A model generated the notes under the pieces. That model ran no database searches, had not been told where the DNA came from, and saw only the letters and a program-made list of their open reading frames with translations. Positions 9,998 through 21,956 of a DNA stretch of 35,316 nucleotides are shown here, one piece after another; within the stretch, counting starts at the first letter, position 1; each line of letters opens with the position of its first letter. The position numbers and the translations under genes are program-made. Source of the DNA: Hymenoscyphus infarciens (lineage: Eukaryota; Ascomycota; Leotiomycetes; Helotiales; Helotiaceae); NCBI GenBank assembly GCA_001414345.1, contig LLCB01000450.1, positions 1 through 35,316 of the forward strand. Reading direction: 5' to 3'.

Positions 9998-12900
9998 ATG
10001 AATCAGAACGGATACAGCTCTCGTCCTCGAGCTTCCTCCACCCGTTCAAATACCTCGAACCATTCCGATTTGAACAGGCCACAGCCGTCTCCCAGACGTG
10101 CGCCCTCCAACAACAACAACGATCGCGAGTTGGCCGTCCCTCTTTACTTGAACGACATACCCACCCTCAGCAGCTCCTCCAATTTGCTGATTCCTTTGTA
10201 TGGAGTCGGCGGAACAGGTTCGCCTTATCCAACCATCGCAGCCTCGAGCGCTCCCTCGAGACCGAGATCGAGGTCTGCCGTGACAGCAGATCCCTTGGCT
10301 TCACCTCTTTTCAGTCCTCACTCCCCATATCGACCCTCGGCGCGCGCAGGCCCAGGAGCAGCAGTCATGTATCAACCGGGCCAGCGAGTGCCAGATGCCT
10401 CGAGGCAATATGTTCCTCCGCCGCCGCCCATGTCTCCTCCCACCCAACCGCATATGATGTCGATACCTCCCCCGCCTCCTCGTCCCTTGACCAGTCAATC
10501 GCATCAGCACCCAGGTGTTATGATACCCCCTCCGCCTGGTCCTCCACCTGGCGGATTACAGTCGAATTGGCAAGGAAGTTGGGGCAGATCTTACGATGCG
10601 CGAGGCTTTCCATTACCACCACCAAACCCTCCCACCAGCGGCCAACATCAAGCGTATAATCCAAGTCAGCCATATGTCAATCATCAACCTCCGCCGTTGT
10701 CAATACCCCCGCCTCCAGCTTCTGAGCATCAGATGTCTGCGACCTACATACCACATGGAGATTCATTTGGGCCTGGAGTGGGGATTCCTGGTTTTGGCAG
10801 ACAAGAACCTAGTTTTACCAGAGGAGATAGCGCAGAGTACGAGTTTTCCACATCATATCTTCCTCTCGTGATCTTCCTCGTTTTCCCGGGGAATTGCTAA
10901 TACTGCCAAAAATAGATTCTCTGCGGTATCTGATGGCTCGAGAAAAGATCTAAATACACCCATGGACGAGGGCACGAGTTGGTACAATGATCGCGATCGA
11001 CCATACCAGACGCCTTCGACTCGATATCCCAATGTTCACCTCCCCGAATACACTCCGACTCCAACAAGCTCGAATATGAATTCGCAAATGTCTAGTCGAG
11101 GAATCAGTTCCATTTCAACCCAACAAAATAGCAGTAGCACTTCAAACACGCCTATTTCTCCACACGAAGCTGGATCACAATGGTCAATGGACCGTGTACT
11201 TCTTTGGCTAGCAAGTAACCAATTTTCTGCTGATTGGCAGGAGACTTTCAAGGCTCTTAATATTTACGGCTCGATGTTTTTGGAACTGGGCAGTGGTCAT
11301 GGAGGAAGAGGAAACTTTGGAATGATGCACCAGCAAGTTTATCCGCGATTGGCCAAGGAATGCTCGAACAGTGGAACAGGTTGGGACCAAGCCAGAGAGC
11401 GCGAAGAAGGGAAACGAATGCGCCGGTTAATCAGAGGAATCGTTACGGGCAAAATTCAAGATCCATCCAAGTCGTCACACGTACGACGAGAATCCTCGAC
11501 CGCAAATATCCCAAGCGCAGGAACCGAGGGCACACTAGAATCGTCGCCAAATATGGGACGTGATATACATGTCAACACCCCAAATACAGCAAATGACGAT
11601 GATAGCCCCGGAAAGTCCATGTTCAAAAGTAGTCTCCTGCCCTCTCGTAAAATATCCGTTCGGAGCACGACAATGCCTGTTTTAGGTGCTAATACTAATA
11701 TCTCGGATGGTGGACAAAATAGGAATGCGCATAGAAATGCTCTTCGGAACATCGACGGTGAAGGGACTCGACGACATAGTCCTACTATCAGTGGGGAGGG
11801 GGACGGTATGCTCAGAGGGGGCCTTCGTGTGGACGGAAGCCCAAAAAGCGGAAGCCCCTCTGGAACATTTGCAACTCTGCATTCCCCCAACAACCCAAAC
11901 TTGGCTGCCTCACCCAGAAGTGGAAAATTCTCTTCGCATCGATCAACCAATAGTACAGATTCGGTCTCATCAAATGCTGCCATATATGGATCAGGTGTTC
12001 CTCCCGGGGCAGCACAAGTTTTACGTGGTGGTATGGGAGGCGCGGTGGGAGAAATAAATCTCGTCCGAAACCAAGAGAGTCGCCGCCATGGAGTGGATGG
12101 TGCTCGACCCTCGCCACTAGAGCCCGGGGACCGATCAGCAAGCTTGGATCACCCGGGATCAGCCAAAGAGCCAAAAGGGTTTTTGATGAAGCATTTCAGA
12201 AAAAAGAGGAAGGACGACGGGGGAGCTCCGTCGCCTGAAGACACCAATTTGGAGTCTCCTACGAGTCCTTATGCAACCTTCAAACCCTCTGTTCTTGGAA
12301 ATGGTAAAATCAGCAACTCTAGCGAGACGTCTCTTGACCGACCTTTATCTACATTTTCGGCCTCAGAGTACGATCGATTTGCTGGAGGGTACAAAGGTCG
12401 AAAGTTGGGCAAGACCTTTGTGCTTGTTACGATGGACGGATGGAACTATCGCATGTGTGATATTTCTGATATTGAGCACCCCACTGAACTGCGCAGCTCC
12501 ATATGTAGCCAGATGGGCATTCACAATTCCGAGCTTGCCCAGTTGTTTGTAACCGAACTCGGAAGATCAGAACACGAAGAAGCGCTCGATGATAAGAATC
12601 TCCTTGTGCAACGAAGGAAGAAGGCGGATCAGCCAGGTGGATTGAAATTTTATATTCGAGCACCTGCATCCCCCGGACTCGGATTGAACTTTGGAAGTAA
12701 GGGTGTATCTCCTGGCTTGCCCGTTGGCACGCCGATGGACGAGGATACATATGCCAGACTCAATGGAACGAGAGCACGATCCAGCTCTTCTCCTCCAACA
12801 TCTCGTCAAAATACTATCAAGGCAAGTGCTCCGTCTACTAGTCGAGATCCTCCTAGTGTTCCGATCATCGACCAGAATGACGCTATTCAGAACCGCCTGA

Positions 12901-15743
12901 GGCAGTTCAAAGCCACTCAGGAAAATGGTGAGAGCCAACTCTCTGAAGCCGAAAAGGCGGCTTTCATGGAGTTAGCTATTAATGATCACCGAGCTGAGAT
13001 GGAAAGGAAGCAAAAAGCATATCTGGAAAAGAAAAAGGCAAGCAAGGAAACGACTCCTTCTGCTGATGGATCATTTGGCATTGTTGGGCGCAATGTTGAT
13101 TTTGACCAGCCACGAAATTCTCCATTCGAGGACAAGAAGCCCGATAGCCTCTATCCTCAAAGGAGACCTCCTCCACCACCCGCCGAATCCGCAACGTTGA
13201 TCAAAGCCAATTCTTTGAGCAAAAAGTCCGGTCAAAATGCTCGTCTTTCTGTTAGCAGCATAGATAGTGAAGGCAGGCGCTTATCTGGTAGTGGTGAGCC
13301 AGCCTGGACACCTCAGGAGCAGCCATCGCGCCGGAAGCCTGAATCGCCTCAAGCTGCAGGTGGAATTGCTGCCGCGCTCATTGGAATGGGAAGTCGACTG
13401 GGTGGTGTTGGTCACCCTAGTCCGGGAAATAAACCCTCGACGCCCAGCAAAAGATCACCACCAAGCAGCAGTGGCCAAATTGACAGGGGCAGAAGTGCTA
13501 TGGCTAGCGTCGACTTTACGGGGTCAGGTAAGAGCAGCCCAAGATCTCAAAGTGGCACTCCTGGAAGCACGACTTGGAGTAAAGGCGATACGCCATTTGT
13601 CGTTCCAGATTACCGCGATGACGAGATTGCAGGGAGAGATCGATCGCTATCTTTGAAGATTCCTCAGAAGTCATCTGTCGCGAAGTTGCGTGAAGAAGAA
13701 GCCAAGAAAATTCCTTCACCATCCGAGCTTAGCCCTACCAGTGCCCATCAGAATGCTGGAATGATGGTCCCAGGCAATCGCAAATCTTACGGGCCAAACT
13801 TCGATTTCACTGATGACCCAAGCATCGCATTTGAAAAGTCGCCTAATCCAGGAGAGCAAGAGGACTCTGACGATGATTCTGATGATGGTCTCTTTGCTGT
13901 TCCATTGGCTTCCCGAAAGTTGGCTGCCAAGCCAAGCGTCAAGAGAGACTTTTCTGGTGATGCATCTTCTGGAAACGAAGATGTCATGGGTAAGAGGCCT
14001 AGCTTGACGATCAGAACCGAGAGGTCCAAGAAGGGTCTATCAGTATCTTTTACGTCACCTCAGCAGAGCGCTTCATCAAACGGCAAACCCCCACAATTTG
14101 ATGATGAAAATAGCCAAAGTTCTACCAGACGGCCTCAGCGTCGCACCCCTGGTTCCGCTTCTGAGGGTGGCTGGTCTGCAGAATCTTCTGAGGAAATGAA
14201 TGCTAAACTCCTTCGCCGCGAATCATTCGCCCGAGAAGATGTATGGGCAAACAGACCCCCCGCTGAAGCCCTTATCAACCATCTTGATGACTTCTTCCCC
14301 AACCTCGATCTGGATCAGCCGGTGTTGGAAGATGGCTCAAGTAGCTCTCCACCGGTATCGCCTATACAAGAAAATGATACCTTGGAACAGCTTGCAGCTG
14401 CACAAGCTGGCATGTCCATCAGCACATCGGGCCCGTCGCGCTTGGATTCCCTCCGGAATAGTTCTTCTTACAACGACAGCGACACTTTGGGTTCGGATGA
14501 GTCGACACTAAAAGCCCTAGAACGGCCCGGGTCAATGCAAAGCATTGCACAGCGAAATGTTCGCAGATCAGGAGGCCTAGGTCGCATGAAGTCGATTCGT
14601 GAAGTTGCCAGAGGAGCTCATGAGGCCAACAAACGTTTCACGACCAGCACTGCTCCAATGCCATCAGGTGCATCAAGCATGATCCTTCGCCGGAAGAGTA
14701 CAAAGATGTTTGGTGCCAACATTGTACAAATCAAACCTCAACGGGGTAGCATGCTTCTTCCTCAAATCCCACAAGACACAATACCTAAGCGACAAGCAAC
14801 CTTTAGGTGGTTCAAGGGTCAATTGATTGGAAAGGGTACTTATGGACGTGTTTACCTGGGCATGAATGCGACAACTGGAGAGTTCTTGGCTGTCAAGCAA
14901 GTCGAAGTTAGCGCCAAGGCAGCCGGAAACGACAAGGAAAAGATGCGAGAAATGGTTGCCGCTCTCGACATTGAGATTGATACGATGCAGCATCTCGACC
15001 ATGTGAATATTGTGCAATACCTGGGTTGCGAACGCAAGGAAATGTCTATCAGTATCTTCTTGGAGTACATTTCTGGTGGTAGTGTGGGAAGTTGCTTGAG
15101 GAAACATGGAAAGTTTGAGGAGCAGGTTGTCAGTTCTCTTACCCGTCAGACGCTAGCTGGTCTGGCGTATCTCCACCGAGAGGGAATCCTTCATCGAGAT
15201 CTCAAGGCTGACAACATTCTGTTGGATCTTGATGGGACTTGCAAGATATCTGATTTTGGTATCTCCAAGAAATCGGATAATATCTATGGCAATGATGCCT
15301 CTAATAACATGCAAGGGTCTGTTTTCTGGATGGCTCCGGAGGTTGTACGATCTCAGGGACAGGGTTATTCGGCAAAGGTCGACATTTGGTCATTGGGATG
15401 TGTGGTTCTCGAAATGTTTGCTGGTCGTCGACCTTGGAGTAAGGAGGAGACTGTGGGAGCAATCTACAAGCTTGGTAGTTTGAATGAGGCGCCACCCGTG
15501 CCTGACGATGTTGCTCAGGAGATCAGTCCTATCGCGGTGGCTTTTATGGCTGATTGCTTTACCATGTTTGTTCCCCCTTTTCAATTCCCTTTTCGAATTT
15601 CTTTGCTAACACAATGATACAGTGTTCCTTCCGAACGACCTACTGCGGAAACACTCCTATCGCAACATCCGTTCTGTTACATTGATCAGAACTATAATTT
15701 CCTCGATACCAATCTCTACGCTAAGATTCGGGGTGCATACTAG
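9998..15743 (+). CDS. BCK1: MAP kinase kinase kinase of the cell-wall-integrity pathway (Bck1 type)
   Basis: Three exons, 9998-10836, 10916-15565 and 15623-15743, give 5610 nt, or 1869 aa. The N-terminus is disordered and proline-rich (about 145-260, with PPPPPMSPP and IPPPPPRP runs). A SAM-like domain follows at about 365-430 (WSMDRVLLWLASNQFSADW), then a Ras-binding-like domain at about 779-850 (KTFVLVTMDGWNYRMCDISD). About 700 low-complexity, serine-rich residues lead to the kinase domain (about 1579-1845). The kinase has GKGTYGRV, the AVKQVEV lysine, HRDLKADN near 1706, DFGISKK near 1726 and MAPEV. All key catalytic residues are present. Bck1 acts below protein kinase C and activates the Mkk-Mpk1 cascade for wall repair. 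Both introns have GCTAAYA branch points; the second splits the kinase tail and restores TIVPSERPTAETLLSQHPF. The length agrees with filamentous-fungal Bck1. An Ste11-type MAPKKK is unlikely, since those are about half this size. Confidence 0.96.
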
Positions 15744-16131
15744 CGCATTCTTTGCTTCAATTTTCAATCTTTGTTTACGATGCACATATTGCGGCGTTGA
15801 GGATTTTGGTTTTCTGTTTTGATTTTTGTGTAAATGACGACTCTCATGATTTCTTTGTTTGCGTATAAAACAGCTCCGTGGTTTTTCTTGATATCCCGTA
15901 ATTATATTACTGTTTTGCGCGCTTCTCCTTGTTTTCAGGCGTCGCGCCTTCGCGAGATTTAGTAGCGCAAGCGTGGGAGCGTCGGGTTCTCTTTGGTTCA
16001 TTGAGCAGGTTTGAGAGGAAGGAAAGGAAGGGCTGGAGTAGAGTAGAGGGGATGAAATGGGATGGGATGGAAAGAGTGTATATTAGATGATTTTGAATGA
16101 GATGTCGAATATGAGAGCGAGGTTTAATAGT
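15744..16131. other. BCK1 3' region
   Basis: GC-normal sequence between the BCK1 stop and the transposon TSD. It presumably holds the 3' UTR and terminator. I see no gene. Confidence 0.5.
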
Positions 16132-16134
16132 TTA

Positions 16135-18257
16135 GGGCCTGTTTGGCTCGCATATATTAGTCCTTTTTTAATATGTGCACCACTAAAGAATATATAATAT
16201 ATGCATGCATATTATGATGTACACGAGCGTTTGGCTAGCATATACTAGGCGTAGTATTTTCTAAACGTCCCTCAGCTCGTCACCACTTTTTGATGCGCTT
16301 TTAGCACTAAAACTAAGCTAAAACCACCTGCATACCTACTTTTATTCTTATAATTAACTAACAGCTATAATATATAATAGCAAAAAAACACTAGAGATCT
16401 AAAGGTCGTTAGGCCCTAAAGCGAAAGACTTCTTAACGTGAGGTCCTAGTTTAGTAGCGTACTATTATTATTAGTAGAAGTAGATAGAATACTAATAAGG
16501 AAGAGTTACTCCTTTAGGCACGAGATAACCTAGATTACGTATCTATTTTAGAGAGCGGTGTTAGAGATATTAGAAAGAGGGCTAAAGATAATACTACCTA
16601 TACTTAGAATAGTAATATAAGAGGTTAAAGACTTGAAATAAAGGCGAATGTTTAAAATAAGCCTTATCCTAGCTAGTATATTAAACTTACTCTTAAGCTA
16701 CGAAGGAGGATTATTATAAAGGTTACTAATTTATAAGAGTCTTACTAAAAGTCGAATATCACATACCTTTACGAGCTAGGACTTTAAGGTAACTAAGATA
16801 AGAGTAAAAACCTATCTAAATTATTATTTTAACAAGTCTTATATAATACTAGTTACTCTTTTATAAGAGGAGGATTAAAGTCTAAACTTATGTCTGAAAT
16901 TATAATATAACATGTTAAATTAGTAAAGCGTCTCTTAGACAAAGACCTCTTAAAAGTCATATTCATAGACGTTATAGCAATATATATAGAACTAAACGAG
17001 AGAGCTAATCGATGCTAGTAAAAGATAGACAAATACTACTATAAAGATATATAATCTAAGATAGTTAAGAGGTATTCTAATAAATAGTTCTTTAGTACTA
17101 TCTACCTAGGTTCTTACTAAGGTCTATATTATATATATAACCTAGAAATAATATAAGAGATTAAGAACGTAGAAGCGTATTTAGCCGAGGCTAATATAAT
17201 ATAGCTACACCTTATAGAGGCCGAATTTAATTAGTAAGAAAGAGAAAAGAAGAGGTACTAGGCTAGTAAAGGACGTAGAGTACCTAGAAGAAGAGCTAAA
17301 TTATATAATTACCTATAAAAGGTAATATATAAGTAAGAGGACAGAGGGAAGGGAGAAGTAGATTAGTACCGGCTTTATAAGAGATATCTTAAGCTAAAGC
17401 TCTTTCCGTAGTATAAGGAGTTACGTAAGAAGAGAAGAGATAAGGTTATACGCTTAGTTATAGACAATACCGGCCTATATTCTTATAGAGTAACTAAAGA
17501 GGTTTTATACTATTATTCTATTTAGCGGCTTCTTTATCCTTCTTAGTTACTAGATATAAATCTAATAGAGTAGATATAGTTATATATATAAAGGTAGCTA
17601 CGTAAGAGAAGAGTATAACCTAGGAATAAGGTAGATTTAAAGCGTATATAGGTAGAGGAGTAGAACCGGATACCTTAGAGTATAATAGATAATATTATAG
17701 TAAAGTTAAAGAAGACTCTTAAAAAGGTTATAGATTATAGAGAGGATAATGATTTCCATAGATAGAGTATTCATTTAGATTACTTTTCATATAATAACAC
17801 TTAATTTTATATAATATATATATAGTAGAGGTGAAAAAAAGAGGTTATATTCAAGTAAGAAACTAAGCTGAAAATTAGCTAAGGACGCTTAGAAAATACT
17901 AGCCCGAGTATTATAGTATATACTTTTGCTCGTATATTCTTTAAATATATATATAAGAATATATACTACTAAAAATAAATAATATACTCTTTTGACCTCT
18001 TGACTTTTAACTTTTACATATATATATAGATTCCTAGATATACACCACTTCTACGTATATTAGTACTAGTATTAGCGTAATTCGGGCCGTCTAATAATAT
18101 GTGTATCGATATATATACGATAAGCTAAATAGTAATTAAAGATATTTATAAAAAAGCTATAATATGTTTAGAAATATACGAGCACCTTTTAACTCTATAC
18201 TTGTGTACAAATCGCATATATTTAAATTAAAATTTTATATGCATGCCAAACATGCCC
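16135..18257. mobile_element. PIF/Harbinger-like DNA transposon, RIP-inactivated
   Basis: The left end GGGCCTGTTTGGC starts at 16135, and the right end GCCAAACATGCCC finishes at 18257. The two are inverted with one mismatch in the first 13 bp. Both are flanked by TTA (16132-16134 and 18258-18260), the three-base duplication typical of PIF/Harbinger, whose termini commonly begin GGGCCTGTTTGG. The motif GTTTGGCTNGCATATA recurs subterminally at 16229-16244. The roughly 2.1-kb interior is full of TAG and TAA. The plus strand is purine-rich around 17220-17420, as an R/K-rich transposase gene would be, but no frame survives. The element ends 273 bp before the TSR4 start. Confidence 0.75.
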
Positions 18258-18334
18258 TTAATACCTTATGTGATTCACTCTTCTAGAGCTCGCCAAATGG
18301 ACGAGGCTGACCTTCCAAAATCCAAAATCCTCTG

Positions 18335-18339
18335 ATTGG
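18335..18339 (-). promoter_or_regulatory. CCAAT box upstream of TSR4
   Basis: ATTGG here reads as CCAAT on the minus strand, 192 bp before the TSR4 ATG. It is within the 273 bp of non-repeat DNA separating the transposon from the gene. CCAAT boxes bind the HAP complex in fungi. Position and context are plausible but unproven. Confidence 0.35.
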
Positions 18340-18530
18340 TCAACCCTTGTTCAGCCTTGTGGAAAAAATAAATTTAATTGCCCCTCCAAGATCAAGCACC
18401 CCACATCAGTCGGTCTCCTGGTTCTCTACAACGCCAACGACCAATTCCTAACTAACGACAGAGTCTTTGTCCGCGACCCTTGCGGTACCCTCGACACTTG
18501 CCACACTATTTACAGCCTCTGCAACGCGAG

Positions 18531-19978
18531 ATGGCACCGTACGATAGCGATTCGGAGGAGGAAGAGCTCGCAGAAGAGGGCTACACGGAAACGAATGTTC
18601 TCCTTGGATACGCGGATGAGGAACCGGGTGATGATGTTATTAGTTATTTGGGGGGTAGTGCTGTATGTTCTTTCTCTCCTGCCCTTTTATTCCCCCCATA
18701 CCCTTGCCCCATCTCTCTCTTACCACTCTGCCCTCCACTCTCCTACCCTACTACATTAAGCCACACTAACATAAGATATAGACATGGCTAGACCCCAGCC
18801 AGCCCCCCTCAGCCTCCCTAGCCAAATGCAAAGTCTGCCATTCGTTTCTGGTGTTGTTACTACAATTGAACGCCGATTTACCTACTACGTTTCCGGGAAA
18901 GGAGAGAAGGCTTTATATACTGGGGTGTAGGAATAAGGCGTGTAGGAGGAAAGAAGGAAGTGTGCGCGTCTTGAGGGGGAGTAGAGGTTCTGGAAAGGCT
19001 GATCAGGCGGGGAAGGAGAAGGAAAACAAGGACAACAAGAAGGAGGAAGTAAAAGATGTCAAGGAGGAGAAACCAAAGATTAATATTGGGGAAACGCTCT
19101 TCGGTACGAAAGGAAAAGAAGGAGGGGCAAACCCCTTCCCAAAAGGAGGAGGGAAAGAAAACCCATTCTCAACGGGAGGGAGTAAGGCGAATCCTTTTTC
19201 GACTTCAACATCGACGACGACGACACAAAATCCTTTCGCTGCGAAACCAACAACATCTTCACCTCCACCACCGAAACCCTCAGCCTCATCCGAAGCAAAC
19301 ACAACTCTCCCTCAAACCTTCGCCTCGGCCCTCTCCCTAAACAACCCCCAAAAAACCTACGGCCCCCCACCAATTCCCGAACCCTTCCCCGCAGACGCAA
19401 AAGCATATCCAAAAGCATATCCCAAGCTCTACCTCGTAGACGCAGATTACGAGATTTTAGATAAACAGCCGTTGGAAAAGATGGAGATACCACAGGTGAT
19501 GGATATTGATGAAGGCTCGGGATCCGGAGGAGGGAAAGAGGATAAAGAGGTTTTCGAGAGCACGATTGATACTCAGTTCCAGAAGTTTGCTGATAGGGTG
19601 GGTTATAATCCGGAGCAGGTTTTGAGGTATGAGTATGCAGGTTCTCCTCTCCTCTACAGCACCTCCGATCCCGTCGGGAAACTTTTATCTTCGTCTTCCT
19701 CGAGTTCTGGGAATGAAAAAGTCAAAACTACAGGGGGAACGGGCGGTGGGATTCCAAGATGTAATTCCTGTGGACAAAAACGCCATTTCGAATGTCAACT
19801 TACTCCTCATGCCATCATGGAGTTGGAACACGATGAGGAGGGTTTGGATGGCATGGAGTGGGGGACTATTATTGTGGGTGTTTGTGCGGTGGATTGTGTG
19901 CCAAATTATGTTGGGAAGGGGGAGGTTGGGTGGGTGGAGGAGTGGGTTGGGGTGCAGTGGGAGGATGCTGGACGGTGA
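18531..19978 (+). CDS. TSR4: Tsr4 / programmed-cell-death-2 (PDCD2) family protein
   Basis: Two exons, 18531-18662 and 18782-19978, give 1329 nt, or 442 aa. The ATG at 18531 begins MAPYDSDSEEEE, the usual acidic start. The intron, 119 bp with a CACTAAC branch, is confirmed because splicing restores YLGGSATWLDPSQPPSASLA. The N-terminal PDCD2 half has YTETNVLLGYADEE, a zinc pair CKVC near 60-63, ERRLYILGC and ACRRKEGSVR. A Lys/Glu- and Asn-Pro-Phe-rich linker follows (repeats of NPFSTG and NPF near 135-175). The C-terminal PDCD2_C domain has IPRCNSCGQKRHFECQL near 368-384 and GVCAVDCVPN near the end. In yeast Tsr4 is a dedicated chaperone for ribosomal protein uS5 (Rps2) and is needed for 20S pre-rRNA processing. 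The protein is expected in the cytoplasm. Confidence 0.95.
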
Positions 19979-20270
19979 TGAATTTTGATTTATAGAGTAA
20001 TGAGATGCTGGTTCGAGGGAAAGGGAATAAGGGTGAAAAATGGCGAAGAAGGTTGATGAATCCTTAGGCCGGGTGTATCTGACTTGCCGGGTTTGAATTG
20101 CTGGCTTGCAATAGATACCATATTCCGAGACAAGAGCTAGGACGGACTAGATATGTCAAAACAATCAGAAATTTGATTACTTCGCGTGCCTGTTGTCGTT
20201 GTTGGAAATGCCAATGCTACAAGTTCTCCGTGTTCCTCAATCAAAGTTTTGGTGGTTTTGTGTAACTCGG

Positions 20271-20560
20271 GTAAGCCAGCAAAGCAGCGAATAAACTAAT
20301 AAAATTTGGGCGCCAAATGGAGAGATTGCGAGTAAGCCAACCAACTAGCAAGTAAGCTAGTGCAATTCAAGTAAGCTGCCAGACATCGAATATGCTAGCA
20401 AAAACACGTGTTACAGGTAAGCTACGAGTAGGCAGGTAAGCTGCTACTTGGCAAGTAAGCTAGCGAATCATCGAGCGGGCCGTGAGCCATCAATCGTTGA
20501 GTAAGCTAAGAAAATTGATTGAGGGGAAAAAGAGTACCGAGTACGCGGGCAAGTAAGCTA
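20271..20560 (+). repeat. Array of nine GTAAGC(C/T) motifs
   Basis: The hexamer GTAAGC occurs nine times on one strand, near 20271, 20332, 20352, 20371, 20417, 20436, 20455, 20501 and 20553. Several are 19-20 bp apart and two gaps are 46 bp. Common context is GCAAGTAAGCTAG. This looks like a decayed minisatellite. A random 290-bp stretch would contain the hexamer about 0.07 times. Confidence 0.7.
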
Positions 20561-20749
20561 GTAAATATTCCAAAAAGGGTTGCGAGTACGCTATCAATTG
20601 ACGTGGAAGCCACCAAGTCGCTGGGGCTCCGTTTGGCATGGTCGTGTAAAGTCCACAATTTGACGAGGGACTTCAATAACAAGCAGGTCGAAAGTTCGAG
20701 CACCTCGAGTGGTCCCGAAGTTTATAGGTCACAGCCAAATAAAAGAGTA

Positions 20750-20770
20750 GATATCTGGGACCCAGATATC
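20750..20770. repeat. Perfect 21-bp palindrome
   Basis: GATATCTGGG and CCCAGATATC flank a single A. It sits 223 bp past the eIF3k stop and could form a hairpin or act as a binding site. Confidence 0.6.
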
Positions 20771-20992
20771 TCAGTGTTTATGTGTTTTTGCTTATTTCTT
20801 TCTGTCTGGCATAATGTGTCCCTCACGAGATCAAGCCTGACCTGGTCATCAAGCCATAGGTGCTTCATCCCTTCATTGCCTCGATCAGTTATCACGAGTT
20901 AAACGCCTCCGAAACGCCATCCCAGCCACCCCATGCCGTGCCATGCAATGCAATGCAACCATCTTCATATACAACACCACTCAAGATTTCAC

Positions 20993-21956
20993 TCAAGCAG
21001 GTTGCTCATACGCTCTTCTAATAACTCTTGAAAACTGCTCCATCTTGACATTTTCCCTCACAATCGTTCCCTTGGCCTCGTTCTCTTTGTTCAAGGGGAC
21101 CTTGACAACGGTACCCTCGATTTCCCACCCGCAAACCCCGTTAACAAATTTGTTGAATGCATCTCCTTGCATGCCCAACCAGCTCTCCAAAACTTGCCTC
21201 TCGATTTCTCGAACCGATTGGGAGATTGTGAGGGCGATTCGGATTCGGATTAATTCTTCGAAACCGGCGACGTCTGCGATGAGATCGGCGTAGAGATCAT
21301 CGCTATCGAGCGTGCTCCAGAAGGCAGCGTATGAGGCTTGTGCGAGGAGGTTGTTGAGAATGTTCAACTTTTGGACGGCTTCTGAGAGAGGTGCATCGCC
21401 AGCGGCTGGGAGAGCGGATGATGCCGAGAGAGGGGTGAGGATATGTGGTGGGAGGAGGTGTAAGGCGAGGGAGAAATCGGGTGATGGGAAGACGGTGAGG
21501 GATTTGACGAGGATGTTGGTGATGGTCTCGTCTTTGGTGAGGTGGGGGTTGAATTGGTATCTGTGTCGCAGAATCAATCGAGTCAGCGATTTGCTTGATG
21601 GATGTGCGAATGGGAACAAAGGTGGAATTGTCGGATGTCTTTCAGATAGAGCTAATAATAAACTTCAAAAGGCAGAAGGGATTCATTCTTCGTTGCCCTC
21701 AGGTAATAGAGAACGTTTACAAACGGTCATCACTTGACATGGAATCGCTCTCTCGAGCTTGCGGAATCCAAGGGGAGGGTACGTACAGTTTTAGGAGAGC
21801 GAGATTGGCGTAGCAGTCGTAGAATTTTTGGTCGCACTGTTGAACGACGTATTCCTGGAAGACGGCCGTGGTCTCTGGGTTGTAGCGATCGAGACCGTTG
21901 AGGATGGCATCGATGTGCTCCGGGCGATCGGGCGCATAATCGAAGGGAACTCCCAT
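20993..21956 (-). CDS. eIF3k: Eukaryotic translation initiation factor 3 subunit K
   Basis: Two exons in transcript order, 21956-21787 and 21560-20993, total 738 nt, or 245 aa, the family length. The N-terminus reads [20 protein letters not shown], then [12 protein letters not shown] and [17 protein letters not shown] across the splice. Then come [18 protein letters not shown] and the PCI/CSN8-PSMD8-EIF3K (PF10075) core, with [24 protein letters not shown] and a final [20 protein letters not shown]. eIF3k is a peripheral subunit of the eIF3 complex that helps load mRNA on the 40S subunit. The intron (21561-21786) is 226 bp, the longest in the window. A start codon inside it at 21619 is in frame with exon 2, so a retained intron could encode a shorter protein. 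Only about 160 bp separate the ATG from the RIP tract, so the promoter is very compact. Confidence 0.95.

Larger units (their letters stand above)
19979..20992. other. Convergent intergenic region, repeat-bearing
   Basis: TSR4 and eIF3k converge here. The region holds the GTAAGC array (20271-20560), a perfect palindrome (20750-20770) and nothing recognisable as protein. An ORF at 20519-20902 lacks an ATG and has no motif. Confidence 0.5.

Noticed and set aside
11456..11983. Long antisense ORF inside BCK1 (175 aa)
   Set aside because: It is a shadow of the serine/proline-rich sense frame. There are no splice or motif signals on the minus strand.
20519..20902. 127-aa ORF in the GTAAGC-array region
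   Set aside because: It has no ATG, overlaps a repeat and shows no protein features.
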